A DNA stretch of 64,000 nucleotides, from assembly GCA_014155875.1 (NCBI GenBank), contig JACEFZ010027950.1, positions 186,001 through 250,000 on the forward strand. The letters run 5' to 3'. Position numbers and translations under genes: made by a program. This DNA is from Cepaea nemoralis. Its lineage: Eukaryota; Mollusca; Gastropoda; Stylommatophora; Helicidae. Shown here piece by piece: positions 22,135 through 32,700 of the stretch. Each line of letters begins with the position of its first letter. Positions within the stretch are counted from its first letter, which is position 1. The notes under the pieces were generated by a model that was not told the DNA's origin, made no database searches, and worked only from the letters and a program-made list of their open reading frames with translations.

Positions 22135-23125
22135 CCGTCTTGACAGACCTTAGTTTGTGCTTTAAAAAGGCATAATAACTTTTACCTATGACGGTAGCGA
22201 ATGTGACTGATAAGGCCAATTCGCGCTGTAAATGTTCGTTCACAGTGGGTGCATGTGAACACGTGGTCATTTCCACCATCATGCACCATCTTACGTCTCA
22301 CACGCTCGGTGTATGACTTATCTGCAATAATTTTCTCCTTTGTCTTTATTCCATTTCTGATGTTTGACCTCCATGCAACACGTTCAGCGGTGACTTGCTC
22401 CCACTGTGCATTATCAATGCCTGTATCAATCATATCCCGCTTACACACACATCTTTGTATCGAAGTAGAGGCCGACACTGAGATCTCTTACCCATCTGTA
22501 ATTCACCAAAATAGATGTCCTTTGATATTCTACCATCATCCATCCTCCTCAGATATCCTATCCATCTAAGTCTACGAAGACTGAGCATGGAATAAACCGT
22601 CACACAACCTGATCTTTCCAAAACTTCAGTATTTGTGATTTTGTCTTGCCACTTAATACCAAGAATTCTTCGCAGACACCGCATATGAATGCTGTTTAAA
22701 CGTTTCTCTTGATGTGAGTAAGTTGTCTATGTTGCACTGCCATAAAGAAGAGTACTAAGGACACATGCTTGATAGACAAGGACTTTTGTTTTGACAGTAA
22801 GCTTCCTGTTCTCCCAGACTCTTTTTCTTAACATGTTCATTGTTGTTGCTGCCTAACCAATCCGGATGTTGATTTCCTGATCTAGGGATAATTTGCTATT
22901 TACCACTGATCCTAGATATGTAAAATGGTCTACCATCTCTAGTTCGGCGTCATTAATAAAGATTGATGGTACCCCATGTGCACCTTGTGACATAATCTGT
23001 GTCTTCTCTTTGCTAATTGTTAAACCAAATTCAGAACAAGCATTGGAGAATGCAGATAGTAGACATTGAAATTCTTCCTCAGAGTGGGTCGTAACTGCAG
23101 CATCATCTGCAAAAAGCAACTCTCT
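22135..23125 (-). pseudogene. L2/CR1-like LINE C-terminus ending in a C2H2 zinc finger
   Basis: Frame 23119-22853 starts at the catalytic site (LFADDAAV, an F-A-D-D box), with FGLTISKEKTQIM and FTYLGSVVNSK. Frame 22684-22430 has MRCLRRILGIKWQDK, LRWIGYLRRMDDGR and GKRSQCRPLLRYKDVC. Frame 22478-22182 ends in TCTHCERTFTARIGLISHIR, a C2H2 finger typical of this LINE group. Broken by frameshifts; 5'-truncated. Confidence 0.85.
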
Positions 23126-24401
23126 GATCAGTACCCTCCTAATTTTAAATACCTAATTTAAATTATTAATACTAATATAGGTAAATATCCAGTAGTGTAA
23201 ATATCATTAAACATTTTGGTTAATATATCTACTCCAAATTCTCCCAATACTTCCAATTCTTCTGTTGTGATTTCAGGCCCAGCTGTTTTTCCTTTCTTCG
23301 TATTTCATAGCGTCAGCAACTTCTTCTTTTAGAATAAGTGGACCTTCTAAATTGCTTTCTTCTGTTAATTCTTCCCTTTCTCCATCATATAATTTTCTTA
23401 TATACTCATTCCACCTCTTCATTATAGCACCTTCCTCCAATAATATCTTTCCTGTTTTTGATTTCAAACACCCTGTATTTATTCTTATTTTTCTTCCCGT
23501 GAGCTCACTGATTTGTCTGTACATATTTTTGGTATCTTTAATGGCATTTAATTCAATTTGTTTGTACTGCTCGTTTAACCAACTTTCTTTTGCCTTCCCA
23601 CATTTATATGTTATTTCTTTATTTATCTTAGTGATATGTTTGTTTGCCATTTTTACTTTGTTTTCTATTGTCCATAAACATTATGATTTCTTCATTCATC
23701 CATTTTTTCCTAGCTATTTGGCTTCTCTCCGTCGTATTTTTTTGCTAGTTTGATGAACATTAACATTTACCATTGTTCATTTATACTCTATTTTAGCTAT
23801 TGTATTGTACCTATGTTTCACCGTCACTCTGCATTGTTCTTGAGTTTCTTTATCTACTTTCAGAACCATTTTATTAAATCTCATGTTCTTAACCATTTGT
23901 TTCCCTCTCTTTAATCTTACTTTTATTTTTCTACATAGTGGTACATGATCACTATTACAGTCAGCACCAGGCATTGTCTTTACATTAATTAAAGCATTTC
24001 TACATATTTTATTAATTAGTATGTAGTCAATTTGGTTGCGTATTTTCTTATCCGGGCTTTTCCATGTGCATAGTCGTCTTTTATAGTGTTTAAACCATGT
24101 GTTTCCAATTATCATATCATTGATATTTGCCCATTCTATTAGCTTTTCCCCTCTTTCATTTCTTGTACCTAAACCATAATTCCCCACTACATCCTCCATT
24201 TTCCCCTTTCCTACTTTTGCATTAAAATATTCAAGTATTAGTTTTATTTCCTGTGATTCAATTTGAGCCATCACCATTTCTATTTCGTCGTAAAAGTGTA
24301 TTTCTTCATCACTATTGCTTGTTGTTGGTGCGTATACTTGTATAATATTTATATCTACTGGTTTGCCTTTGAGTTTGACCAAAATAACTCTATCTGAAAT
24401 A

Positions 24402-24958
24402 CACCGTTATCTATCTGATTGATTGATTGATAGATTGATTTAGGAACCGACATCACAGCATTCGGGATATTCCCATAAGCGCTCCGTCTCCATCCTCAGC
24501 AACACTAATAGTTCCAGTAGCAATCTGATTATATGTCCGTCTCGCCTTTCCTCTGAGCGTCGAGCGTCGGCCAGATCCCCTCGTCACTCCTCGCTGCCTC
24601 ATTCTAACCACACTATTTTGCCTGTTCTCACCCTTCTCAGCATGCTTCCTGAGTCAGTTACAATCACAATGTGTGTATGTATCGTGTTTTCTATCCAGCG
24701 GAAAGCTGCACTGACGGCCTCCACCTCCATTCTTAAGCTAGATGTAGTGTCATCATACGCCAGGCTCTCCTGCACCAAACGCCGACCATTAGTTTTTGCC
24801 AAGAACCCCCAGGCACTTCTCCTACCTCTCAACACCGACCCATCCGTGTAGATAATCACATCACCCGGGCGAGAATTTTCCTGAATTAGTTGCTGAATTT
24901 CCACTTCCGTGGCCCCTGCTGGCCACTCCCTGCATTCCCTGCTCAATGTGATTATCAA
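24402..24958 (-). mobile_element. GATT-tailed LINE 3' end with RNase H start, inserted
   Basis: 557 bp flanked by the perfect 13-bp repeat tctatctgaaata (24389-24401, 24959-24971). The minus frame has VIIYTDGSVLRGRR, SSLRMEVEAVSAAFRWIE and HIVIVTDSGSMLRRV, the first part of an RNase H (two of the acidic residues visible). It is followed by non-coding 3' sequence and a (TCAA)n/(GATT)n tail. It resembles the fragment at 49085-50260. Confidence 0.87.
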
Positions 24959-25016
24959 TCTATCTGAAATATCCATTAAGTGAGTTGCCTGTTTTTTCGT
25001 CAAGTATTATTCCTAC

Positions 25017-25264
25017 GCCGGTCTCTCTGGCTGAGGGGTTACACCACTTTCTCCGTAATCCCGTTTATCCACGCAGGGTCTCGCAGCGAGGCGAGAATTG
25101 GAAGCGGTTCGACCCGCGCTCGTGACTTGCGGGATAATGAGCCGGCCGCTCAGAAAGCAATGGCAAACTACTGAACGTAATCTTGCCAAGAAATCAACAT
25201 ACAGCTGAAAGATGCTGATGTTGACAGCGATGTCCTGTAAAGGATATGCAAAACATTTTTTTAA
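25017..25264 (+). mobile_element. tRNA-derived SINE, family 2
   Basis: 248 bp flanked by attattcctac (25006-25016, 25265-25275). An A-box-like tggctgaggggttac (about 25028) and a good B box ggttcgaccc (about 25108) lie unusually far apart. The body has agaaagcaatggcaaactac, cttgccaagaaatca and gatgtcctgtaaagg, shared with 50671-50898. A-rich 3' end. Confidence 0.75.
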
Positions 25265-25619
25265 ATTATTCCTACACCTTTTTCATGTGTATTCCCCCCC
25301 CCCCCCACCCCCCCCCCCCCCTCCCATCCCCCCAGAATAAATTATTATTAATTTTGCCCGATCCCTTCCATCTCATCTCACTAACGCCTAGTATATTCAT
25401 TTTCATGCTATCCATCTCTCTTAGAACGTTGTTCAACTTTCCTACCTCATTTAATGTCCTAACCTTCCATGTATCTACTCTAAATTTATTTATTTTATTT
25501 ATGATTTTGCCATCAGTAGCTGGATGACGGTCTGCTGTCACCTGTGGCTCATGACTGTCCCTACCGGACGAGGATTTCCTAAGACAGCCATTAACGTCGT
25601 TCACTAACTCTGATATATG

Positions 25620-25990
25620 TTTTGCTATGAAGTCTTAGGAAGATAATGTGGTGGTTTCCCCTTACCTTCCACATCCACATGGTATTCACAACATTTGTCT
25701 CAGGAACCACATCTTAATTGCATGATTCACTGCTATACTGTAAAACAGGTTCTATTTGACATATCAGTGCTCTCTTTCTGACATTCAATGATAGTGACTT
25801 ATATTGTATAAGCTATTTTTCATTTTCTGACATGCAGCTTTTGCTTTACCTATCCTGCTCTTAATCTATATTATGCATCTTCCATCTGATGTTATGATTG
25901 TCCCTGAGTATCTAAATTTATGAACTTGGTTAATCATTTTCCCTTCTACAGCTATTTCATATGAAATCAAATTTCAGCATATCACCTAGT
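25620..25990 (-). pseudogene. decayed RTE reverse transcriptase fragment
   Basis: The minus strand reads VHKFRYSGTIITSDGRC and IGKAKAACQKMKN, equal in order to the palm/thumb region of the RTE copy at 16.6 kb, but with stops throughout. Confidence 0.65.
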
Positions 25991-26028
25991 CATATGCGGA
26001 AATCTGTATTTATAGCTTTACCAAGAAT

Positions 26029-26646
26029 TCATTCATTCAGTAGCATGTCCTTTGCATAACCTCGCTCCCATAACAACCTTCTGAAAAACCTCTCGATCAT
26101 AAGCAAGATGTCCCGCGTCCGATACCCCATCTGGAGATCATCCGCCACATCCTGCACCCATCTTCTCTTTGGCCTTCCTCTTCCTCTCTTCTCAGGCATA
26201 TACTCATCCATTATCATCTCTCCAAACTTTTGTGACGTTTCAAATGACCAAAATATTTCAATTTTCTTTTTTTTAATCGTCTTTAATAGCCAACCATCTT
26301 CAATATTCAGCTCTTGAAGTATGGATGCATTTGTTCTTTTCTTTACCCAAGATATTCATAGAACTCGTCTATAACATTTATATTCAAAGGCATTTATGCG
26401 CTGTTCAGCTTGTTTAGTAAGTGTCCAGGTCTCACAGGCCTATGTTGCAATGGGAAAGATGCATGCTCTTAAAAATCTAATGTTTGTAGTTCTGTCTGTC
26501 CCACTCCATAATTTATTCAGTTGTTTTAGTCTTTGAAGAGCAATTGATAGTTGTCGTTTAATTTCTTTTATTGTGTCACCGTTGTTGGTTATCAATGACC
26601 CAAGATATTCAAAATTGCCCACCACCTCCAATTTTTCCTTAGCATA
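26029..26646 (-). pseudogene. LINE reverse transcriptase C-terminal half (GAAT-tailed family)
   Basis: The minus frame 26631-26440 has EVVGNFEYLGSLITNNGD, ALQRLKQLNKLW; later frames give NAFEYKCYRRVL and 26217-26029 has PEKRGRGRPKRRWVQDVADDLQMG. The 3' tail is ATGA/GAAT repeats (plus strand attcattcattcag at 26027-26040). The upstream half of the same gene lies at 29283-29740; a DNA transposon separates them at a TA. A 3' relative is at 51285-51485. Confidence 0.87.
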
Positions 26647-26954
26647 TACAGTGGTACCTCGGGTTACGAACTTAATTCGTCCCAGAACTCGGTTCGTAAC
26701 CCGAAATGTTCGTAACCCGAAACATTGAAATCAATGAAATAAAGACAATCCGTTTCAAGATGAAAGAATCGTTCTTTTTAAAAAAAATTAACATCCGGTC
26801 ATTTACCTGACAAAACGCAAAGAAAACGTGTACTTCATGTATTAAATAAAGAGAAAGAAAACAACCAAATTAATTAAATGTTAAATAAAAATAAAAAGAT
26901 TTAGTCTATCTATATTACCAAAAAACGATCAAGGGAAATTTGTCACTTTCTTTG

Positions 26955-27297
26955 TTATTCTGAATCGTTGGTTTCAGGAGTATCTTGTCGCTGTTTCTTG
27001 GCAGCCCACAGGGAATCTTTCTGCACCAAGAAACTATCAAGGAAAAGTTGTCGCTTCCTTTGCTGGAGAATCTTTCTGAAGTAGGCCATCGTAAGGTTTA
27101 CTGCCCTGTTAGCAACATGTTTGTTTGGATGATGGTTCACAGTGAAGTCTTCGACGTCTGTCCACTTGTTGCAAATTTCTTTAATCCTGGCAGTTGAAAC
27201 GGTCACTGACTCCTCATTATCGAACGACTGCTCTTCCTTTAATGTTTTTATCTGTTCATTCTGAAGATCCACAAGCTCATCTGTAGTACTGTTTGTT
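26955..27297 (-). pseudogene. Tigger-like transposase C-terminus
   Basis: The minus frame 27272-26955 contains STARIKEICNKWTDVEDF, NHHPNKHVANRAVNL and FRKILQQRKRQLFLDSFL, which fit the C-terminal tail of Tigger (pogo-superfamily) transposases. No CENP-B DNA-binding or DDE domain is present. A start codon at 29122-29124 on the other side of the retrocopy is in the same frame (MAYKTNSTTDELVDLQNEQ once the insert is removed), so the pre-insertion element had one continuous short ORF of about 117 codons. Confidence 0.8.
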
Positions 27298-27912
27298 AGT
27301 TAGTTAGTTAGTTAGTCACGGTTCCAACTTCACAGCAACGGGTCGTCCCCATTATGCTCCGTTCCTGTGCCAGTGAATATCACATAAAACGCTCCCCACT
27401 GCCCAATGTGAAAAGTGGAAAAGACAGGAGTCTCGACAAACAACAGCCCGCACAGATACACTGTGCATAATGCCGCCGCCAGAATGTCAACACAATAGTC
27501 CCCCACGAAACATCCAGTTTATCTCTGATGGAATCGGCAGTCATTTTCCCATCTGGATGTTTCCTAGATGTTCACCCACACAGTCCACGAAAATACAGTT
27601 CATCGTCGATGGCAGTGGCAGTCAACCAGAAGCCCAGCAGCCACGCATTTCTGCATAAGGCAAAAACCGGTCAACTCTGGGACATAGCCAGCTGCCATCG
27701 CTCCGAACATGCAGTCACGTTCCAAAAACACCTTGGGAAGATTCAAAAGCATTTCATACGAAACTCACAGCTCACAGTGTCGCGCCACGCACTCACTCAG
27801 TAGCAGAGCGACGGAACCATCAAGCCTCCTTAGTCGCCTCTTACGACATGCGTGGTAGGCTGCAGTGTTGCTATTCTTTGCTTCCCTTATGGGCCCCGAC
27901 AACACACGGGAG
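27298..27912 (-). mobile_element. TAAC-tailed SINE-like repeat, full copy
   Basis: About 610 bp, inverse of 59356-59948: starts (minus strand) with tctcccgtgtgttg and gcccataagggaagcaaagaatagcaac, has cacgcatgtcgtaagaggcgac and two similar internal stretches (gatgaactgtatttcg / gataaactggatgtttcg), and ends in gaccgtgactaactaac-type tail. No Pol III boxes seen, so its origin is unknown. It forms the 3' end of the GBE1 retrocopy. Confidence 0.85.
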
Positions 27913-28135
27913 AATATTTAACTATAAAACTGCCTATCAAAAACTATTTTCAGACAAAAGTCTAGTTTAACATTTAACTTTGAAAATGGACTGCACAAAA
28001 CCATTTTCATATCCAAATCTGGTTTAATACTCAACTATAAAAGTGGACTTTCTAAATCCATTTTCAGACCAGTCTAGTTTAACGCCTAACTATGAAAATG
28101 GACTTTATAAATCTATGTTCCGACTAAAGTTTAAT
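27912..28135. repeat. minisatellite, about four units of 55-57 bp
   Basis: tctagtttaac/tctggtttaat recurs at 27961, 28018 and 28073, each followed by aact..gaaaatggactt and ccattttcag; a partial first unit lies at 27912-27960. It occupies the 3' UTR part of the GBE1 retrocopy. Confidence 0.85.
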
Positions 28136-28906
28136 CTGCTGCTGGAGTATAAAAACTATCAAAACCGCTGCAATCAATGTGTAGTTTGCTATTTAACTAA
28201 AAATGAAAACAATGGAAGTATTAAACATACGTGGATCCATCATTAATATTAAACAACCAATTTGGCGCAATTTTATGTTACTATCTTTCTTTATAAACAA
28301 TAAGAAAACTGGCAAATGATGTTTAATATAGACCATTAAAAAATTGGTTCTCCAAAATGTAAATACCTGGGAATATCAAATACAAAACAAACATTCACAG
28401 GCTCTAACGAGTCATGTACATCCTGGTCTGAAAATCTAAAATTGCTTCATCTGCATAACAAATTTGTGAACGAGTCAAAAATACATTCTGCTAATGGTAG
28501 ACAATAAATGAAAACACAGCCACATTTTTTATTTTCACATTGAGAAAATAAACATGGCTGATCATTTTTTCTGTGTTTTATATATTTTGATCTAATGAAA
28601 AAATGCAATAAAGTTCACTGGAATTACATTATGAAAAAGAAGCAAACAGCGACCTAGTTTATAAACCTACAGTTTTACCAGACAAAAACAGCCTACCTTA
28701 TCTAGGAAAAAGGTATTTATAACCTGTTTCTTAATACAAAGGTTTGCCACATTAAAAACAATCAAAACTATAAATATTTTGTACTCATTAAGAAAGATAT
28801 CCGAGTCCAAATGCTGGCAACAGCAACATACATCTCAGGCAACACTGACACAGCAACAGTTTTGCTGAAGTGAAGTTAAAACCCAATCTGGCAACTTCTT
28901 TCAACC

Positions 28907-29095
28907 TCAGTCGATCTTGGCCAGGACAATGGCAGTTCTGCTTGGTAAATACACAAATATGTGGTTGGCCCTGTTAGACCAAGGTTCCGGGAAAGTATGG
29001 TACACAACATTATGGTCCAGTCTCTTATGCCCACCAAATTCTTCTGCATCAGAGTCTAGAACAATTTTGTAAGTGCCAGGAACCTGAACTCCGAT
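28907..29095 (-). pseudogene. GBE1: glycogen branching enzyme C-terminal fragment
   Basis: 62 codons and a stop on the minus strand: IGVQVPGTYKIVLDSDAEEF, GGHKRLDH, then FPEPWSNRANH and IFVYLPSRTAIVLAKID at the end. These are the last residues of 1,4-alpha-glucan branching enzyme, the all-beta C-terminal domain of this GH13 enzyme; landmarks KIVLDSD, GGH.RLDH and VY.PSR are family-typical. There is no catalytic domain, so no enzyme activity. The frame is undamaged and would extend upstream to a Met at 29137 through Tigger sequence, which I regard as accidental. The real GBE1 gene is elsewhere. Confidence 0.93.
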
Positions 29096-29282
29096 CTTGT
29101 AGTACTGTTTGTTTTGTACGCCATCGTTTGTCTCCAACGTTACACCTTGCTTTCTCTATCTCTCGCCTTCGTTCGTAACCCGAGGCACTGTTCATTACCC
29201 GAGACATAAAATTTTCGAAGTTGTTGTTCGTAACCTGAATTGTTCGTGATCTGAGGCGTTTGTAACCCGAGGTACTACTGTA

Positions 29283-29740
29283 TTTCTTTCTCCATAGTAG
29301 TTTTATCTGTATGCATTATCTTTGTTTTTGCTATGTTAAGATATAAATTGTGATTTTCACTATTCAATCGGGTTGAGGCTATTAGGTTTTCTATACCATT
29401 CTATACCATATGGAATCTCTAGTATGTCATGGCCACCGATATTTAGGGCATCATATAGCTCCCTGTTTATATCATCTCTTACATTTCTCATTATATTTTC
29501 GGCCCACAGGTTAAACAAATAGGATGACACCACACATCTCTGACGGACTTCTTGCTTGATGTCAAACATATCTGATGTCTCGCCATCTATTCTAACCGCT
29601 GCTTGTTGGTCTAGATAGAGCATTCTTATGAGCTGTATAGCATATGATGGAAAGCCCATATTCCTCATGATTTCCCAAAGTTTCTGATGTTGTACCAAAA
29701 TACCAGTAACAATTGAAAGCGAAGAATTTCATACAATTAA
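29283..29740 (-). pseudogene. LINE reverse transcriptase, palm part, split from 26029-26646
   Basis: The minus frame 29698-29360 reads KLWEIMRNMGFPSYAIQLIR, LYLDQQAAVRIDGETSDMF, EVRQRCVVSSYLFNLWAENI and LNIGGHDI; the YADD box has been lost. A further NIAKTKIMHTDKTTMEKEI then meets the transposon at 29281. 5'-truncated near 29740. Confidence 0.85.
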
Positions 29741-29768
29741 CATGTTGTAGTTGTTGAGTTGAGTTAAG

Positions 29769-32700
29769 TTAGTTAGTTAGTTAGTCGACAGATCATCCTC
29801 GTTGCACATCGGACCATTCAGTCCATAAGTGCTCGGATCCCCTCCTCAGCAAATCCCGCAGCGTGTAGCGGCTAACGACGCCAGTTCTGTGTTGGTTTAT
29901 CAATCTTCTTTGGCTTCCTGCGTAGTGTTCTTGTTTGGCCACCCCTCTTTTAATTTGCTGCTCTCGCAGTCTGGCCATTGTTGTAGATTCACAGTCATCA
30001 CTTGGTTCTTGCAAAAGTCTCACTTCTCGTAGAGCATTCAGAATGTCAGCCTGGTCCATGGCGCGTCCGCCCTCAACAGTAGCCTCACCTGCGAGCTTGT
30101 CAGCCCGCTCATTTCCTTGTACTCCCGCATGCCCTGGCACGAAGATGAAACTAATCTTTGCCAGCCGAGACCGCTTCAGAGGCAGCAACCATTCTCTTCG
30201 GATCGACCCCTCCTCTATCCTCTTGATCATGTTCATTGAGTCGCTAAGGAAACAAGCCCTAGTGAATGTCTGTGTCTCGAGCCATGTTATTGCTTTACTT
30301 ACTGCCATGACTTCCATGGTCAGGCTACTTGTGGTTTCAGTGAAAGCACCAGAGTCCTCCTTCACAATTCTCCCTCCGGCCCGAGCTGTAAAGGCCCATG
30401 AGCTTCTCACATGTCGGACGACCGACCCATCTGTGTAGATGACCGCGTCACTGTCTAGCGAATTCTCGAAAATCAACGCTTGTACTTCAGCCTCAACAGC
30501 AGCCGGATTTTCTTGTCTGCATTTTCTATCTAGTTGGATGCAAACTGAAAAGGATGTGCAGAAGTCTGTTGGCACTTGCACCCACTCCTCGCCAGGTTCT
30601 AAGTCCTCAAGTGAACACACCTGTTGAAGAATGTCCTCGGCTTGACCCATCCACGACCGTCCTCTTTTTAACCTGCTGCCCTTCACCTTCCTAATTTCAC
30701 TATGCAGTGGATGCTGTGTGTTTGCGTTAATTCTGAGGTAGGCACGTGCCCTGCAAACTTGCATTCTCTCTTCAATGGTTGGAAAATCAAGAAGGTAGCG
30801 CATCGCCCTGCATGCTGTATCTCTTGTACATCCAAGAATAATGCGCATAGCTTCATTCTGTATCCTTTCCATCCTTTCTATCTGCTTATGGCTGACAGTC
30901 AGGATTGCCATTGCATACTCCAAAACAGACATGACCAGCCCCTCGTACAGAAGACATAGATGGCGCTGCTCACAGTTTGCTGCCGCCATCACCCGCATCG
31001 CTGCCAAACCCCGCTTGGCCTTTGTTATCACCTGGTCTATGTGCACATTATAAGCAAGGCTTCGATCAAACCGTATCCCCAGGTAATTCATTGCCTGCGT
31101 TCTTTCCACCGTCTCTGAACACAGCATTACAGTTGGTGTTGGATTGTTGACAATATGATTATTCAACGAGAACCAAGTCACTGTTGCCTTTGTTGGGTTG
31201 ACCATTGCCCCAGCTTCATCACACCAAGTACTTATGCGATTGAGTTCGGTTTGTAGTTCCACAGCAACCTCCTCTCTATCCTTACCCTGACGATACACTA
31301 AAACATCATCGGCATATGACAATGTCCTGCCAGGTCCAGTGATCTGCTCACTGGTGATTCTCACTGTGTAGGCGTTGAACAGTACCGGAGATAATGGTGA
31401 TCCCTGTGGTAGGCCAGGATATATTGTTGTTGGTTCCGAAGTCCAACTGCCACATCTAAAAACTACTTTCCGTTGGAAGAGAGCTGCAGCGATCCAACTA
31501 AGGAGGAATGGACTTACGTTTAGTTCAAGAAGCTGAAACATTAAAAAATCCAGTGGTACTCTGTTGTATGCGTCCTCAAGATCAATCGCTGCAGCAACGG
31601 TTTCAGTGCCTGAGTGGAAACCTTCATAGACATCGTGGGCAAAGACTGCTGCATTGGTCCAGGTTTCTCTTTTTGGACGGTACCCACCCAGGGTAGGTGG
31701 GAAAACACCTTGCCTCTCTAGTTGGCTTGATATTTTCCTGGCAATTACCTTCTCCAGCAGCTTGCCTATTGTATTCTGCATGGTTATAATTCGATATCCC
31801 TGAATTTTCTTGTGGTCTTTGTCAGGCTTCGGCAAGGGAATCAGATAGCTGTGTAACCATTCCTCCTTGATGCTAGCACTCCCTATACTGTTGTTGTACA
31901 TGTCTGCTAGTTTCTCTAGCTCATTGTCGGTACACCTATTTATGTCGTCGTATCTTATGCCATCAGGACCTGGAGCACTGTTTTTTGATCGTCGAAGCAC
32001 AGCCTTGATTTCTTGCACTGTCACTGTGTCTTCATCCGAAGTGTTCTGGGCCTTGCATCTGTCTGAGGTGACCTCCTTGGCCAGATTCCGGCCTCCCATG
32101 TCTGTCTGGTTGCTCTGCTCAAGGTAGCGTTCAAAGAGGGCTTTGCCCTTGTCCTCGTCAGTCCTCTGCCAGATGAGGTCAGCACCTTGGAAGTCAGAAA
32201 TGCTCTTATTCTTGACTACACCACTCATGCTTTTATGTAGTCGCCAGAACAATTTCAGTGACTTGTCTGTGCTTACTCTTTGACACACCTCTGCCCATTT
32301 TTCGCTTTTAACCACCGTGACCAGTTTTTTGAAATAGCTTACTTTTGTGTGCATCTCTCTTTCTAAGTGCAAGCAGGGACTAGGATGACCAGCTCTGTTC
32401 TTCTTGGCATTTTGCCATCTCCTTACAGCACTACGCTTATCCACCCAAGCCTTCTCCACCTCGAAACTCCACCACGGTGGCTGCTCCCAGCTTTTTTTCC
32501 TTTTCTTCCTGCCCTGAAACGTTCTGCGCTTGTCACGTCTTATTTTACTCACCACATCTTGCCCTGTACTGTCATACTGGAACGTCTTTACCTTTAGCTT
32601 GTGCTGCCTGGTTCTGCCTTTCTCCACCAATATGCTGCATGGGTGGTGGTCGCTGCCATGGTGTCCTAGGACACCCCATCTACACACTGTAGTGAGTGAA

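Larger units (their letters stand above)
23250..25604 (-). pseudogene. second RTE-like LINE: endonuclease and linker, twice interrupted
   Basis: Frame 25604-25272 starts the endonuclease (FRVDTWKVRTLNEVGKL, ILGVSEMRWKGSG). After a SINE insertion it goes on with GVGIILDEKTGNSLNGYF, and after an RNase H LINE insertion with SDRVILVKLKGKPVDINII on frame 24382-23777, which has IKLILEYFNAKVG, MIIGNTWFKHYKRR and NQIDYILIN, then ADCNSDHVPLC. Frame 23650-23273 is the linker before the palm domain. The reverse transcriptase core is missing. Sequence differs clearly from the 16.6-20.4 kb copy, so it is another family. Confidence 0.83.
27298..29097 (-). mobile_element. retrocopy: GBE1 3' end fused to a TAAC-tailed SINE-like repeat
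   Basis: An 1800-bp block flanked by the perfect 16-bp repeat tgtagtactgtttgtt (27282-27297 and 29098-29113). From 5' to 3' on the minus strand it holds the C-terminal coding sequence of glycogen branching enzyme, its stop, about 1 kb of 3' UTR-like AT-rich sequence with a 55-57-bp minisatellite, then a complete SINE-like repeat and a (TAAC)n tail. This is the structure of a 5'-truncated retrotransposition product. Removing it restores the Tigger frame. Confidence 0.87.
26649..29280 (-). mobile_element. Tigger/pogo-like DNA transposon, non-autonomous
   Basis: Terminal inverted repeats cagtggtacctcgggttac (26649-26667) and its imperfect complement gtaacccgaggtactactg (29262-29280) are flanked by TA on both sides. 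Deleting the element and one TA rejoins the LINE reverse transcriptase in frame (TMEKEIYAKEKLEVVGNF). Further copies of the ttcgtaacccga motif repeat inside both ends. Without the 1.8-kb retrocopy inside it, the element would be only about 0.8 kb, with one short transposase-derived frame. Confidence 0.88.

Noticed and set aside
29098..29137. Extension of the GBE1 frame upstream to a Met at 29137
   Set aside because: This part belongs to the Tigger element on the other side of the 16-bp duplication.
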